Positions 15,215 through 23,057 of a stretch of DNA of 26,145 nt are shown here, piece after piece; position 1 is the stretch's first letter; each line of letters opens with the position of its first letter. The stretch covers positions 1 through 26,145 of the forward strand of contig JAJRCO010000360.1 of assembly GCA_028678905.1 (NCBI GenBank), written 5' to 3'. Below the pieces are notes generated by a model. It was not told the DNA's origin and made no database searches. It saw nothing but the letters and a program-made list of their open reading frames with translations. This DNA comes from Methanomicrobiales archaeon (GTDB lineage Archaea > Halobacteriota > Methanomicrobia > Methanomicrobiales > JACTUA01). A program made the position numbers and the translations under genes.

Positions 15215-16095
15215 TCCATCCCCCCTCGGGAGACCGTAACCGTATACCGGCATGTTGCGGTGGTAATCAGTCGCTCTGGTACCAGCTCGATTCCATATCC
15301 GGCCCAACAGAGGTCACGGGTCCGTTCGCGACCCCAGAACAGGTGGGTTGCGATTCCCTCACTCACCCTCCCCAGAGCGATGCGAAAATGCAGCCCTCGG
15401 GAGGGGTCGAAAAGCCATTGTTCTAAGGGATGAGGATAGCACTCCCATCCCCGCGGAGGGGCTACCTCCTCCCCTTCAGACCATGAGGTACAAAATGCTT
15501 CCCCCCCTAATTCATTGAGCAGACATATCGTGGGTAGGTCCCATCCATGACCATGGATCCGGCAGGTGATCTCCACCGAATCGCCCTTAATCTGGTACCG
15601 AAATTCCACTTCTGTTTTCGCGGGTATCTCGTACCAGACCGGGCGGATGAGAAAAAAGGAGCGGAATATATTTCCGATAAGGAGAAGGGGTTGCAGAGCG
15701 GGATGTTTCATGTACAGATCAACTGCCCCGTTAACGAGCTGGCTCAGGACGCGCGACCGCTGCCCGGTGATCCCCCATCCAAGGCCGGTGTCGAGAGAGA
15801 AAGTGCACTCGTAGCAGCCTTCCTGTTCCTTCCATTCATAATGGGTGCGGGAGAAAACCGTCTCTCCATAATCGAGGGCGACCGGACAGCCGATACCCAA
15901 TCCTTCCCGAGTAAGATTTTCCCCCTTGTCAAGAACGAGCAACCCCCGGGAAAGACCTCGGGAGCGCCCTTCTCCCTGGTAGATACCCCCCGGAACAAAG
16001 CGGACCGGTGGGTTCTGGTTCCCCCATTCCCGGGAAAATCGGGACATTGAACCGGTAATTCTCTCCATATTCCGGTCGAGTTCCCTACGCGTCAC
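15211..16095 (-). CDS. Unrecognised protein coupled to a radical SAM enzyme
   Basis: 294 residues from GTG 16095, chosen because AGGAG stands directly upstream and a TATA-like box lies about 40 bases away; ATG 16068 is a weaker alternative. I recognise no family. The sequence is rich in Trp, Tyr, Gly and beta-type segments (F-V-P-G-G-I-Y-Q-G-E-G, V-E-F-R-Y-Q-I-K-G-D-S-V-E-I-T-C-R-I-H-G-H-G), suggesting a soluble beta-sandwich or carbohydrate/lipid-binding fold. One hydrophobic stretch near 134-153 (P-L-L-L-I-G-N-I-F-R-S-F-F-L-I) could be a membrane-contacting helix. There is no signal peptide. It overlaps the radical SAM gene by four bases, so it is probably an obligate partner acting on the same product. 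Confidence 0.7.
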   Translation of the reverse strand: MTRRELDRNMERITGSMSRFSREWGNQNPPVRFVPGGIYQGEGRSRGLSRGLLVLDKGENLTREGLGIGCPVALDYGETVFSRTHYEWKEQEGCYECTFSLDTGLGWGITGQRSRVLSQLVNGAVDLYMKHPALQPLLLIGNIFRSFFLIRPVWYEIPAKTEVEFRYQIKGDSVEITCRIHGHGWDLPTICLLNELGGEAFCTSWSEGEEVAPPRGWECYPHPLEQWLFDPSRGLHFRIALGRVSEGIATHLFWGRERTRDLCWAGYGIELVPERLITTATCRYTVTVSRGGME

Positions 16096-16132
16096 AGCAG
16101 ATCTCCTGCTGGCAGCCTATGGGAAAGTGGGC

Positions 16133-16141
16133 TATATTAAA
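16133..16141 (-). promoter_or_regulatory. TATA-like box for the radical SAM operon
   Basis: TTTAATATA on the minus strand lies 38-46 bases before GTG 16095. A start about 25 bases downstream leaves a leader holding the AGGAG site, which supports the GTG start. Confidence 0.55.
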
Positions 16142-16518
16142 GTGTTTGAAGGTCGGTTCTGGTAGGTCGATTTCATTTTGAACCATCGGATAACTGCGAT
16201 ACTTCAAGCGACCGCGTAGAGTTCCGGTGGCAGATATCGAGATGAACAAGAGAACACTCCTCCGTGGTTGAGGGCGATAAAGCGGGGAAGGGTAAATCGA
16301 TCTCCACACCGAACAGGAAGGATCCTTATCCCGATATCAACTGTCGGGACCGGCCGGTATCATCAGGCTGATCTATCTCTTTTCGATCCCCAGGGGAGTC
16401 CTCTTTTGACCCCTCGATCCGGCTGCACCATCCCATGACGAAGATCTAGGACCAGAATATCGATTTCTTACCCGGAATATGGCAGGATGACGTTTAAAAC
16501 TACAAAAAAGAGGTGGAT
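16142..16518. other. Intergenic stretch without a supported gene
   Basis: Roughly 375 bases upstream of the radical SAM operon and downstream of the Met-rich gene. Open frames are short and lack start signals or protein-like composition. I find no convincing hairpin, repeat or tRNA-like structure. The tail before 16518 is A-rich on the plus strand (TTTAAAACTACAAAAAAGAGG), which reads as a T-rich tract on the minus strand and could terminate the Met-rich gene. Confidence 0.4.
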
Positions 16519-16743
16519 TCACATCATTTTTTCCATCATCTGCCTGACCATCTTATAGGTCTCAACCTTGTACTGGAGCTGCTTGATAAAGGCTTCCTTC
16601 ATCATTATCTTTTCGTCGAGCATGCGCGTGACGATCATCTTTTTGGTCTGCTGATCCATCTTCTCCCACATCATCATGATGAGGGCAGGTTTCATCCCAT
16701 GCTCTCCAGTCATCCCATGCATACCCATAGATCCTTCCATCAT
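16519..16743 (-). CDS. Small Met/His-rich helical protein, 74 aa
   Basis: The start is ATG 16743, with CAGGTG seven bases upstream; a GTG at 16761 opens the same frame without a site. The first 25 residues are Met-, His- and Gly-rich (M-M-E-G-S-M-G-M-H-G-M-T-G-E-H-G-M). The remainder is helical and charged: W-E-K-M-D-Q-Q-T-K-K-M-I-V-T-R-M-L-D-E-K, then K-E-A-F-I-K-Q-L-Q-Y-K-V-E. Similar short Met-rich proteins are, to my recollection, found in Methanomicrobiales, with no known function. Met/His clustering could bind copper or another soft metal, which is inference. The opposite strand is open too, with a His-rich translation that merely mirrors this gene. Confidence 0.7.
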   Translation of the reverse strand: MMEGSMGMHGMTGEHGMKPALIMMMWEKMDQQTKKMIVTRMLDEKIMMKEAFIKQLQYKVETYKMVRQMMEKMM

Positions 16744-16796
16744 GTCATTCACCTGATGCACTCCGATGCATCGAAGAATCTCAAGTCCCCCTCTGC

Positions 16797-16804
16797 CATA
16801 TAAA
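16797..16804 (-). promoter_or_regulatory. TATA-like box for the Met-rich gene
   Basis: TTTATATG on the minus strand sits about 55-60 bases before ATG 16743. Expected start near 16775, leaving a leader of about 30 bases with the AGGTG site. Confidence 0.45.
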
Positions 16805-17028
16805 GGTAATCCGGGTCCTCACCTGATAAAATGGAACTGATTCCTAAAATAACGGATTCGCAGAAGTCTTGTGAATCACCTCTTGAAATTCACGCAAATT
16901 CAGAGTTTAAATGCCTTGATGGCCTCTGTTCTGCATCCAGACTCATCGATATCCATCCCACAATATCCGGTCTGGAAGCTGTCGTTTCTCTGATGTGGGC
17001 GATGGGTAAAATAGATGAGAGACGGCGA

Positions 17029-17403
17029 TCACATCATTCCTGGCTGCCAGAGCCCAAGGGGATTTCCCTCGCTGTCGGTGATCGTCACGATGTTGCCGAC
17101 GTTCGGAATGGTCATCTTCGGGATCAGGATCTTTCCACCCAGCCTTGTTACCTTTTTAATGGCCTCGTCTATATCGTCGACCATCGCATAGGTAAGCAGG
17201 TTAGCGTTGGGGTCCTGTCGGCGATACATCCCTCCCATGTTGAGTGTACCTTCCTTCGCTTCACCGGTGGTAATATCGTAGTATTCCATGGTCATCCCGG
17301 GTGTCTTGGTTGGCTCGATTTTCCAGTTGAGGAGCGAACTGTAGAAGTTCTTCGCCCGTTCGATATTATCCACGGGCACTTCGAAGTATGCCAGATTGGA
17401 CAT
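17029..17403 (-). CDS. VOC-superfamily (glyoxalase/bleomycin-resistance-like) protein
   Basis: 124 residues, a single protein of two beta-alpha-beta-beta-beta modules. Family signs are the start S-N-L-A-Y-F-E-V-P-V-D-N-I-E-R-A-K-N-F-Y, the central Y-A-M-V-D-D-I-D-E-A-I-K-K-V-T-R-L-G-G, and the end I-T-D-S-E-G-N-P-L-G-L-W-Q-P. This fits the small 'lactoylglutathione lyase-like' group whose members usually have unknown substrates. Metal ligands cannot be assigned with confidence; Glu8 is a candidate. AGAGGAGG lies upstream of the ATG at a rather long spacing of about 13 bases. It appears monocistronic. Confidence 0.88.
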   Translation of the reverse strand: MSNLAYFEVPVDNIERAKNFYSSLLNWKIEPTKTPGMTMEYYDITTGEAKEGTLNMGGMYRRQDPNANLLTYAMVDDIDEAIKKVTRLGGKILIPKMTIPNVGNIVTITDSEGNPLGLWQPGMM

Positions 17404-17547
17404 GGAATAGGCAAGTCCTCCTCTAACGTATAAACGTTACGCATCAGATGGGCGCTGGTGTAAAGCGGATGATGCGTCGTTTGGCCGATTTTTTATGGTT
17501 CGACTCCCACTTCCGAACTGGCTTAGGGAGAGGAAACTGTGATAAAA

Positions 17548-17556
17548 TTTTATATA
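17548..17556 (+). promoter_or_regulatory. TATA-like box for the small gene at 17598
   Basis: TTTTATATA predicts a start near 17578, just before AAAAGGAG (17581-17588) and the ATG at 17598. Confidence 0.5.
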
Positions 17557-17597
17557 GCATGATTGCTGGATGAACATCCGAAAAGGAGCGACGTAAC

Positions 17598-17787
17598 ATG
17601 CCCAACACATTGGAAAAAAAAGATGGATGTCGATGAAACAGTTTGTGTAATCCAGAATTCACTGAACAATGATCCCGACTTGCCGCACTGGCTGGTGCAG
17701 ACTATCAAGGGTGCGATCGCTAACTCGGAACCGCAGTTCGCGAAGTACTTTTTCGAAGAGCTAAAAAATATACTCCACAGGCAATGA
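17598..17787 (+). CDS. Small unrecognised protein, probably frameshifted at an A8 run
   Basis: The best initiation signals, AAAAGGAG at 17581-17588 and ATG at 17598, open a frame (M-P-N-T-L-E-K-K) that dies after 12 codons. Removing one A from the A8 run at 17614-17621 joins it to a downstream protein-like frame: M-D-V-D-E-T-V-C-V-I-Q-N, then S-L-N-N-D-P-D-L-P-H-W-L-V-Q, ending at 17787. The joined product would be about 62 residues. As the bases stand, translation could only begin at ATG 17623 (54 residues), which lacks a ribosome binding site. The protein is acidic to neutral, helical, with a C-terminal F-A-K-Y-F-F-E-E-L-K-N-I-L. No known function. Alternatives are sequencing error, slippage or recent mutation. 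Confidence 0.55.
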
Positions 17788-17857
17788 AATTCTTCGAACT
17801 CGCCAAATAAGCAATGGCGCCAACCCTTTTCATTTTTGATCTGGATCGTCCCCCTTT

Positions 17858-17926
17858 GGAACCTTCGGGTCGTAAGGTCCCCCGCGAAGCGTAATCTGAG
17901 GGTAAATACGCATTTCGCGGGGTACC
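17858..17926. other. Strong imperfect inverted repeat with a competing hairpin
   Basis: The left arm at 17876-17893 (GGTCCCCCGCGAAGCGTA) pairs with 17907-17926: five pairs next to a 13-base loop, a two-base bulge (17912-17913), nine pairs CCCCGCGAA/TTCGCGGGG, one mismatch, then three more, 17 pairs in all. A second stem, GGAACCTT (17858-17865) with AAGGTCC (17874-17880), uses part of the same left arm, so the two are mutually exclusive. It lies 71 bases after the small gene's stop and 97 before ATG 18024. Candidates are a structured RNA, a leader element for the following gene, or a transcription end. No known RNA family is recognised and no T tract follows. Confidence 0.6.
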
Positions 17927-18023
17927 TGTGTTAACCACGTAAGGAAATGAAAGAACGATCGGCTGCTCCGGAAAAAACGTAACACCGAAAATCACCTTTG
18001 TTGTGGGGAAGGGGAGTTTGATT

Positions 18024-18371
18024 ATGGGAGAGGTGTACATACTTCTGGACATGGCACGAAAACAGACACGGAAAAAAATACGTCTCAACGGCCCACTCCC
18101 CAAAAATAGGGTGGGATATACAGGCCGGGCCGGGAACCATATGTATGTGTTGAATAAATCCGATGTCCTCAACTACAATGGTACTACCGCGTTCTTCTAC
18201 CGGGATGGAGAACTCCTCTACAAAAAAGATGTGAAGGGCGAGGAATTAAAGAAAATGGTCCGTATCCTGATGGATTATGGGGATGTAGTGCTGGAGAAAT
18301 ATTTCATCCCGGTCACCAAGGAAAGCAGCGCCCAGGATGCCCCTGCTTCAGACTTGCCACGGGAAGAGTAG
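18024..18371 (+). CDS. Unrecognised basic protein, 115 aa
   Basis: The start is ATG 18024, with AAGGGGAG at good spacing; the frame is open seven codons further to a GTG at 18003 and has another ATG at 18051. The N-terminal half is basic (A-R-K-Q-T-R-K-K-I-R-L-N-G-P-L-P-K-N). It is followed by a beta-rich centre (N-H-M-Y-V-L-N-K-S-D-V-L-N-Y-N-G), a helical G-E-E-L-K-K-M-V-R-I-L-M-D-Y-G-D segment and a polar tail. The basic start suggests nucleic acid binding (inference). No domain is recognised. It lies downstream of the inverted repeat at 17858-17926. Confidence 0.55.
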   Translation: MGEVYILLDMARKQTRKKIRLNGPLPKNRVGYTGRAGNHMYVLNKSDVLNYNGTTAFFYRDGELLYKKDVKGEELKKMVRILMDYGDVVLEKYFIPVTKESSAQDAPASDLPREE

Positions 18372-18640
18372 TAGTATTTCCAGCAATCTCGTATGTCGAG
18401 AGTGAACACAGCCAATGAACCGGCTCTGTTCCTCTAATTTCCCTCCAGCCTGTGTATTCGGGAAATGGGCGATGCATAGGAGTCGAAGATTGCAGGTAGA
18501 ATTCGGCCTTGTGATAATTCATACTTCAGATGACAATGTCCCGAAATGTACCTCGTATGTTGATACCGGAAAATACAACCCGTTGCTGGGAATAATAGAT
18601 TTTCATGCCCTCAGATGAGCTATCCAAGAGGTGTTACTGA

Positions 18641-19243
18641 TTGTACGTGCGGGTGAAGATCTGCGGGGTAACCCGTCCGGAAGATGCCATTGATGCTGAA
18701 CGGTACGGGGCTGATGCAATTGGCGTGGTCATGTATTCAGATTCACCGCGATGTGTCACCTCCAAAGAAGCCGAAGAGATTTTTACTTCGCTTGGTCCTT
18801 ATATCACCCGAGTCGTGGTGACGCATACTAGAGATAAAGATGATATGGAGAAGGTACTCCGCATACGGCCGGATGCTGTACAGATTTCCTATGGGTTCCC
18901 AAGGGTCGCCGGGACGAGGGTCATACGGGTGCTGGCGCAGGGTGACCCCCTCCGCACCGATTGCGAGGCAGTGTTAATCGATAGCAGCAGGGGTCATGGT
19001 ATCGCCTTTGATCCAGCGTACGCACGCAGGGTAGTACAGACCTCCCTGGTTCCGGTAATCCTCGCCGGGGGTCTCACGCCCCAGACCGTTCGGGAAGCCG
19101 TGCGAGATCTGCATCCCTATGCCGTTGACGTTTCTTCCGGTGTGGAATGTACTCCTGGCATAAAAGATCCGGAGAAAATGCGCCTATTCATCTTGGAGGC
19201 ACATCGAGAAAATTCTCGGGAACTTTCCCTCCCTCCAAGGTAA
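18641..19243 (+). CDS. trpF: Phosphoribosylanthranilate isomerase
   Basis: 200 residues; catalyses the Amadori rearrangement of N-(5-phosphoribosyl)anthranilate in tryptophan synthesis. It shows V-K-I-C-G-V-T-R-P-E-D with catalytic Cys8, V-Q-I-S-Y-G, V-L-I-D-S-S with catalytic Asp114, and the phosphate-binding loops L-A-G-G-L-T-P and V-D-V-S-S-G-V-E. The start is a TTG at 18641, supported by AAGAGGTG eight bases upstream and by family length. No other trp gene lies beside it, so it is an orphan copy in this window. The last ten or so residues, beyond the usual end after R-L-F-I-L-E-A, are read over the end of the convergent kinase gene (56-base overlap). Confidence 0.93.
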   Translation: MYVRVKICGVTRPEDAIDAERYGADAIGVVMYSDSPRCVTSKEAEEIFTSLGPYITRVVVTHTRDKDDMEKVLRIRPDAVQISYGFPRVAGTRVIRVLAQGDPLRTDCEAVLIDSSRGHGIAFDPAYARRVVQTSLVPVILAGGLTPQTVREAVRDLHPYAVDVSSGVECTPGIKDPEKMRLFILEAHRENSRELSLPPR

Positions 19244-22200
19244 AGTAGAAGGTCGCACCTTTTTCTACATCTGCCTCTGCCCAGACGTCTCCCCCATGCC
19301 GCTGAACAATCTTCTGGACGATGGCTAATCCTACCCCGGTTCCTTCATACTCGCTCGCGGCATGCAGCCGCTGGAACACCCCGAACAATTTGTGAGCGTA
19401 GCGCATGTCAAAACCGATTCCATTGTCCTTGACGAAATATACCATTCGGCTACCTTTTCGAAACGTCCCAACCTCGATTTCCGCTTTCTCTCGCTGTCGG
19501 GTGAATTTCAGTGAGTTGGAAAGAAGGTTCTGGAATACCAGCTTCAGCATGGCTGGATCCGCGGAGCATGGTGGCAAATCGTGGAGAGTAATCTTGACCT
19601 CTCGTCCCTGCAATTCGGGATTCAGCTCTTCCAGGGCTTCCCTGGCGACCTGGCGCGGATCCAGTATCTCTTTGACTACCAGCGAGCGGCTCATCCGGGA
19701 GAAATTGAGAAGTGCGTCGATGAGCAGGGCCATCTGCTGAGCATTTCCTCTCACCTTGGTCAAATAAGCCCTTGCTTCGGGAGGCAGGTCGTTCTGGTAG
19801 TTCTCGAGGAGTATACCGGAAAAGCCATCGATAGCCCGCAGGGGCGCACGGAGATCATGCGATACCGAATAGGTGAACGACTCCATTTCCTTGTATGCCT
19901 CGATGAGCTCTGCGGTACGTTCCTTCACCCGATGCTCTAGTTCTTCGTTAAGCCTCCGGATCTCCTCCTCCACTTTGCGCAGTTTGGTCAGGTCGATGAT
20001 CGTTCCACGGACTCCCCTTGGAACGGAATTCTCAATAATGGGGGCTGTATACACCATTCCCTGAAATCGGGATCCATCCTTACGGATGAGTGTATACTCC
20101 CGACCTCCGATGAGCTCCCGGTTCATAACTGCTCGGATATTGTTCAGTACGGCTTCCCGATCAGTTGAGGCAATGACCTCGGAGATGAGAAGTCCTTCCT
20201 CCATCATTTGCGGTGAGAATCCCATGAGATCGAATGTATATTGATTTGCGTACAACACCTTACCCTCCGGACTTAATTCGAAGACCGCCTGAGGGAGGAG
20301 AGCCACTAGTTCCTTAAACTTACGTTCGCTGGACCGCAGCTCTTCTTCCATTCTTTTACGTTCGGTGATATCTCTCCCGACCACCTGGTATTCGGTAATC
20401 GCACCGTTCGGATCGAAGAATGCACGCAGGTTCCATTGATGCCAATGGACGGATCCATCAGGAAATGCGAAGGAGCTTTCAATGGTTTTGGAGGGTTGTT
20501 CGGGAACAAGCGAGGAGAGATGGACCTGGAATGATGCGACCTCCTGGGGTAAGGGTAAGGATAAGGGCTTTCCAGTAAACTGTTCGTAGGGGACACCCTG
20601 GTAACGGCAATATGCTTCGTTGGAAAATATACAGGTTCCATCGGGATGGAATCGGGCAATATACTCACTCTGACTTTCCACCACCAGACGGTACCGTTCT
20701 TCGCTTTCGATTAGCTCCTCTTCTTTTTTCCTAAGCTCCTCAATGGTTCCTTTGAGTTTCTTCACCATAGTGTTGATGGATCTTTCCATCACCTCGAATT
20801 CGCTCCCCACTGTAGGAGTGATGGTATGGTCGAGGTCACCAGAGGCGATCCGGTCCACATCGGATACGATCCGCTTTACCGGGCGTGTGAGCACCTGGGA
20901 GAGCAGAGTACCTCCCACAACTGAAAGGGCTAGGGCGACCAGTGCTACCATGGCGTGGAAACCAAGCAGCTGACTGACCGCCTGATCGATCTGTGCCGAG
21001 TCGTACGTGATTTCTAGAATCCAGCTCACATCGGATGCGTAGTCAGGATCCACCAGGTCGATAAATAGGTACCGCATGAGGGTTCCACGACTAGTGTTTT
21101 CGATCTGGTAGGTCGTCCGGCTATTCACCACCTGCCCCAGAGCGTCTAGCTTCTCTTTATCCGGTTTATAACTGTAATTATTCACCATCCGTTTGTTCAT
21201 GTCGAACGAAAGGACCTGAATGATGAAAGGATTACGATTGGAGATATTATTGATAGCAGTGGTATAACTGAGTTTCCCGTGCCGGTCCTGGAATACCTCT
21301 CCGCTCAACCCGAGTTCGAAAATATATCGCTGATCTGGAGAAGGCATGTATGCAAATTTTCTAAAATTCCCCGTAGCGATCTCCCGCACGATCCGGTCTG
21401 GATAAAACCCGGGATTGGCGAGGATCCCTTTCATATACTCGTACGTGTAGGGATACTCCTTGAAATCGAACCCTAGATCTGGCTCGTAGGTGGAATATTC
21501 AATCACCATGGATTCGTTGATGATATACAGATCCAGCATACCTCCCAGCTGCTGTTTTACCTGCTCCAGGTCCATTCGGGAGACATCCCTGCCTGAACGA
21601 TTGTATTCATCGAAAAAGAGGATAAAACTCTTTTTCATTTCGCGATTCAGATTGTCATCGTAGACCTTATAGGCCGCATCCACCAGCTGGACGGTCTGGT
21701 TCAGGCTCTCTTCGGTCTGGTTCTGGATGAGTCCTTCGTTATGGATGAAAGTACGGTTCGCGTTCGCGAGGTCGATTGCAGTAAGTCCGGCCACCGTGAT
21801 GAAAGTGATCAGGAGCATATAAAGAAGGATATAACGGGAAAAACGCATCTTCCAGGCGAGAGGAGGAAAATCTGTGCCCTTGTGACCGGTGATGGCGTGA
21901 TCAAGGTCCCCCGCGGCGATAATATCGATATCGTCCACTATCTCCTGTATCGGCCAGGTGATTCGGCGAGCTACCAGAAATGCGATCAGGGATACGACGA
22001 GAAGCATAACTATGGCGACCATGACATGAAGAACCACCAGATCATTCAGCGCCTGCTGGATCAGGGCGGTATTGTAGGTGATCTCTACGATCCTGCTCAC
22101 ATCCGACCCATAGTTTTCATCTCTGAGATCCACATACAGGTACGTGACTTTTTTTCCTGCCGCCGGATTATCAAAAGTCAGGGTCTTTTTTTCCTGGATT

Positions 22201-22952
22201 ACACGATCCAGGGTCGCGGAGAGATTCGGATCCGGGACATAGGATGGGTTGTCCTCCAGCTGCTTCCGGGTAGAGAAGATGCGGAGACCTTCCACATAGG
22301 GATTAAAGGGTTTGAGCGTCTGAAATCGTTCCAGATATCCCAGATCTGAACGAGCCTGTTGCAGATTGTTCCCGGTGAGTCCTAATTCGAATATGTACTG
22401 GTGATCTGGGGTGGGCATGTACGCATATTTACGCGTGACGCCTGTGGCGGGTTCGATGACCGCACGGTCCGGAAAAAAACCTTGTGACTCCCGGATGTTC
22501 ATCAGATATTCATAGAAATAGGGAATTGTGCTGAAGTCCAGATTTTGATCCGGCGCAAAGGTGGTGAATTCGATGATCCCGGAGCTGTTGATGATGTATA
22601 GATCCATGGATCCCTGTAAGGCAGTACGGACCGCCTCCAGGTTCATTCGCGCAGGATCATGGCCGGATCGGTTGTACTCCTGGAAAAAGAGGCCAAATGC
22701 CTCAATCATCTCCTGATTCAGAGTGTTGTCGTATAATTTCAGACCCTTGTCCACAATCTGGAGATCCTCCTGGATGGTGTTTTCTGTCTGGGTCTGAAGG
22801 AGCCGGGCATTTTCCTGCAGGGTCTGTTCTGCATTCGTATAATCGACAATAGTAATTCCCAGGATCACTACGAAGACCAGCAGAAGTACCGAGGTGAAAA
22901 GATACAAAGAAAATGAACGCTGTCTACCGGCCACAGGATTTTTCTTATTCAT
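19188..22952 (-). CDS. Sensor histidine kinase with tandem duplicated membrane sensor modules
   Basis: 1254 residues. Unit 1: TM about 15-36, external sensor 40-305, TM 306-328, partial HAMP 329-360. Unit 2 repeats it: TM 371-393, sensor 396-663, TM 664-687, full HAMP 688-740. The sensors are clearly homologous (L-Y-I-I-N near 118 and 475; Y-I-F-E-L-G-L near 186 and 543; S-D-V-S near 283 and 640) and look dCache-like. The cytoplasmic part has PAS 1 (about 750-865), PAS 2 (877-990), a coiled coil, HisKA with S-H-D-L-R-A-P (His1032), and an ATPase with N-L-L-S-N-S, D-N-G-I-G-F and G-T-G-V-G-L-A. Signal unknown; no response regulator gene is adjacent. ATG 22952 lacks a clear ribosome binding site. 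Confidence 0.92.
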   Translation of the reverse strand: MNKKNPVAGRQRSFSLYLFTSVLLLVFVVILGITIVDYTNAEQTLQENARLLQTQTENTIQEDLQIVDKGLKLYDNTLNQEMIEAFGLFFQEYNRSGHDPARMNLEAVRTALQGSMDLYIINSSGIIEFTTFAPDQNLDFSTIPYFYEYLMNIRESQGFFPDRAVIEPATGVTRKYAYMPTPDHQYIFELGLTGNNLQQARSDLGYLERFQTLKPFNPYVEGLRIFSTRKQLEDNPSYVPDPNLSATLDRVIQEKKTLTFDNPAAGKKVTYLYVDLRDENYGSDVSRIVEITYNTALIQQALNDLVVLHVMVAIVMLLVVSLIAFLVARRITWPIQEIVDDIDIIAAGDLDHAITGHKGTDFPPLAWKMRFSRYILLYMLLITFITVAGLTAIDLANANRTFIHNEGLIQNQTEESLNQTVQLVDAAYKVYDDNLNREMKKSFILFFDEYNRSGRDVSRMDLEQVKQQLGGMLDLYIINESMVIEYSTYEPDLGFDFKEYPYTYEYMKGILANPGFYPDRIVREIATGNFRKFAYMPSPDQRYIFELGLSGEVFQDRHGKLSYTTAINNISNRNPFIIQVLSFDMNKRMVNNYSYKPDKEKLDALGQVVNSRTTYQIENTSRGTLMRYLFIDLVDPDYASDVSWILEITYDSAQIDQAVSQLLGFHAMVALVALALSVVGGTLLSQVLTRPVKRIVSDVDRIASGDLDHTITPTVGSEFEVMERSINTMVKKLKGTIEELRKKEEELIESEERYRLVVESQSEYIARFHPDGTCIFSNEAYCRYQGVPYEQFTGKPLSLPLPQEVASFQVHLSSLVPEQPSKTIESSFAFPDGSVHWHQWNLRAFFDPNGAITEYQVVGRDITERKRMEEELRSSERKFKELVALLPQAVFELSPEGKVLYANQYTFDLMGFSPQMMEEGLLISEVIASTDREAVLNNIRAVMNRELIGGREYTLIRKDGSRFQGMVYTAPIIENSVPRGVRGTIIDLTKLRKVEEEIRRLNEELEHRVKERTAELIEAYKEMESFTYSVSHDLRAPLRAIDGFSGILLENYQNDLPPEARAYLTKVRGNAQQMALLIDALLNFSRMSRSLVVKEILDPRQVAREALEELNPELQGREVKITLHDLPPCSADPAMLKLVFQNLLSNSLKFTRQREKAEIEVGTFRKGSRMVYFVKDNGIGFDMRYAHKLFGVFQRLHAASEYEGTGVGLAIVQKIVQRHGGDVWAEADVEKGATFYFTLEGGKVPENFLDVPPR

Positions 22953-22961
22953 TGATGGATC

Positions 22962-22992
22962 AAGTACCAGATTGGATAGTGGTGTGGTACTT
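22962..22992. promoter_or_regulatory. Inverted repeat before the kinase gene
   Basis: AAGTACCA (22962-22969) and TGGTACTT (22985-22992) are exact inverted copies separated by 15 bases, ten bases before the kinase ATG. A TATA-like stretch on the minus strand (about 23002-23009, AATTTAAA) predicts a start near 22978, inside the repeat. This favours an operator over an RNA hairpin, but either is possible. Confidence 0.4.
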
Positions 22993-23057
22993 TTCTGGGG
23001 GTTTAAATTATTATGCCATGCAAACGGAATCGATTAGCAATTCCCGCCGATAGTGAA

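Noticed and set aside
16513..16803. His-rich plus-strand frame, 96 codons
   Set aside because: It is the reverse complement of the Met-rich gene (CAT codons mirror ATG), which has a ribosome binding site and TATA box.
16831..17433. 200-codon plus-strand frame
   Set aside because: Lies antisense to the VOC gene, which has clear family motifs.
17858..17926. tRNA or CRISPR repeat
   Set aside because: The stem does not fold into a cloverleaf, lacks T-loop bases, and the element occurs only once.
21741..22349. 202-codon plus-strand frame
   Set aside because: Antisense shadow of the histidine kinase gene.
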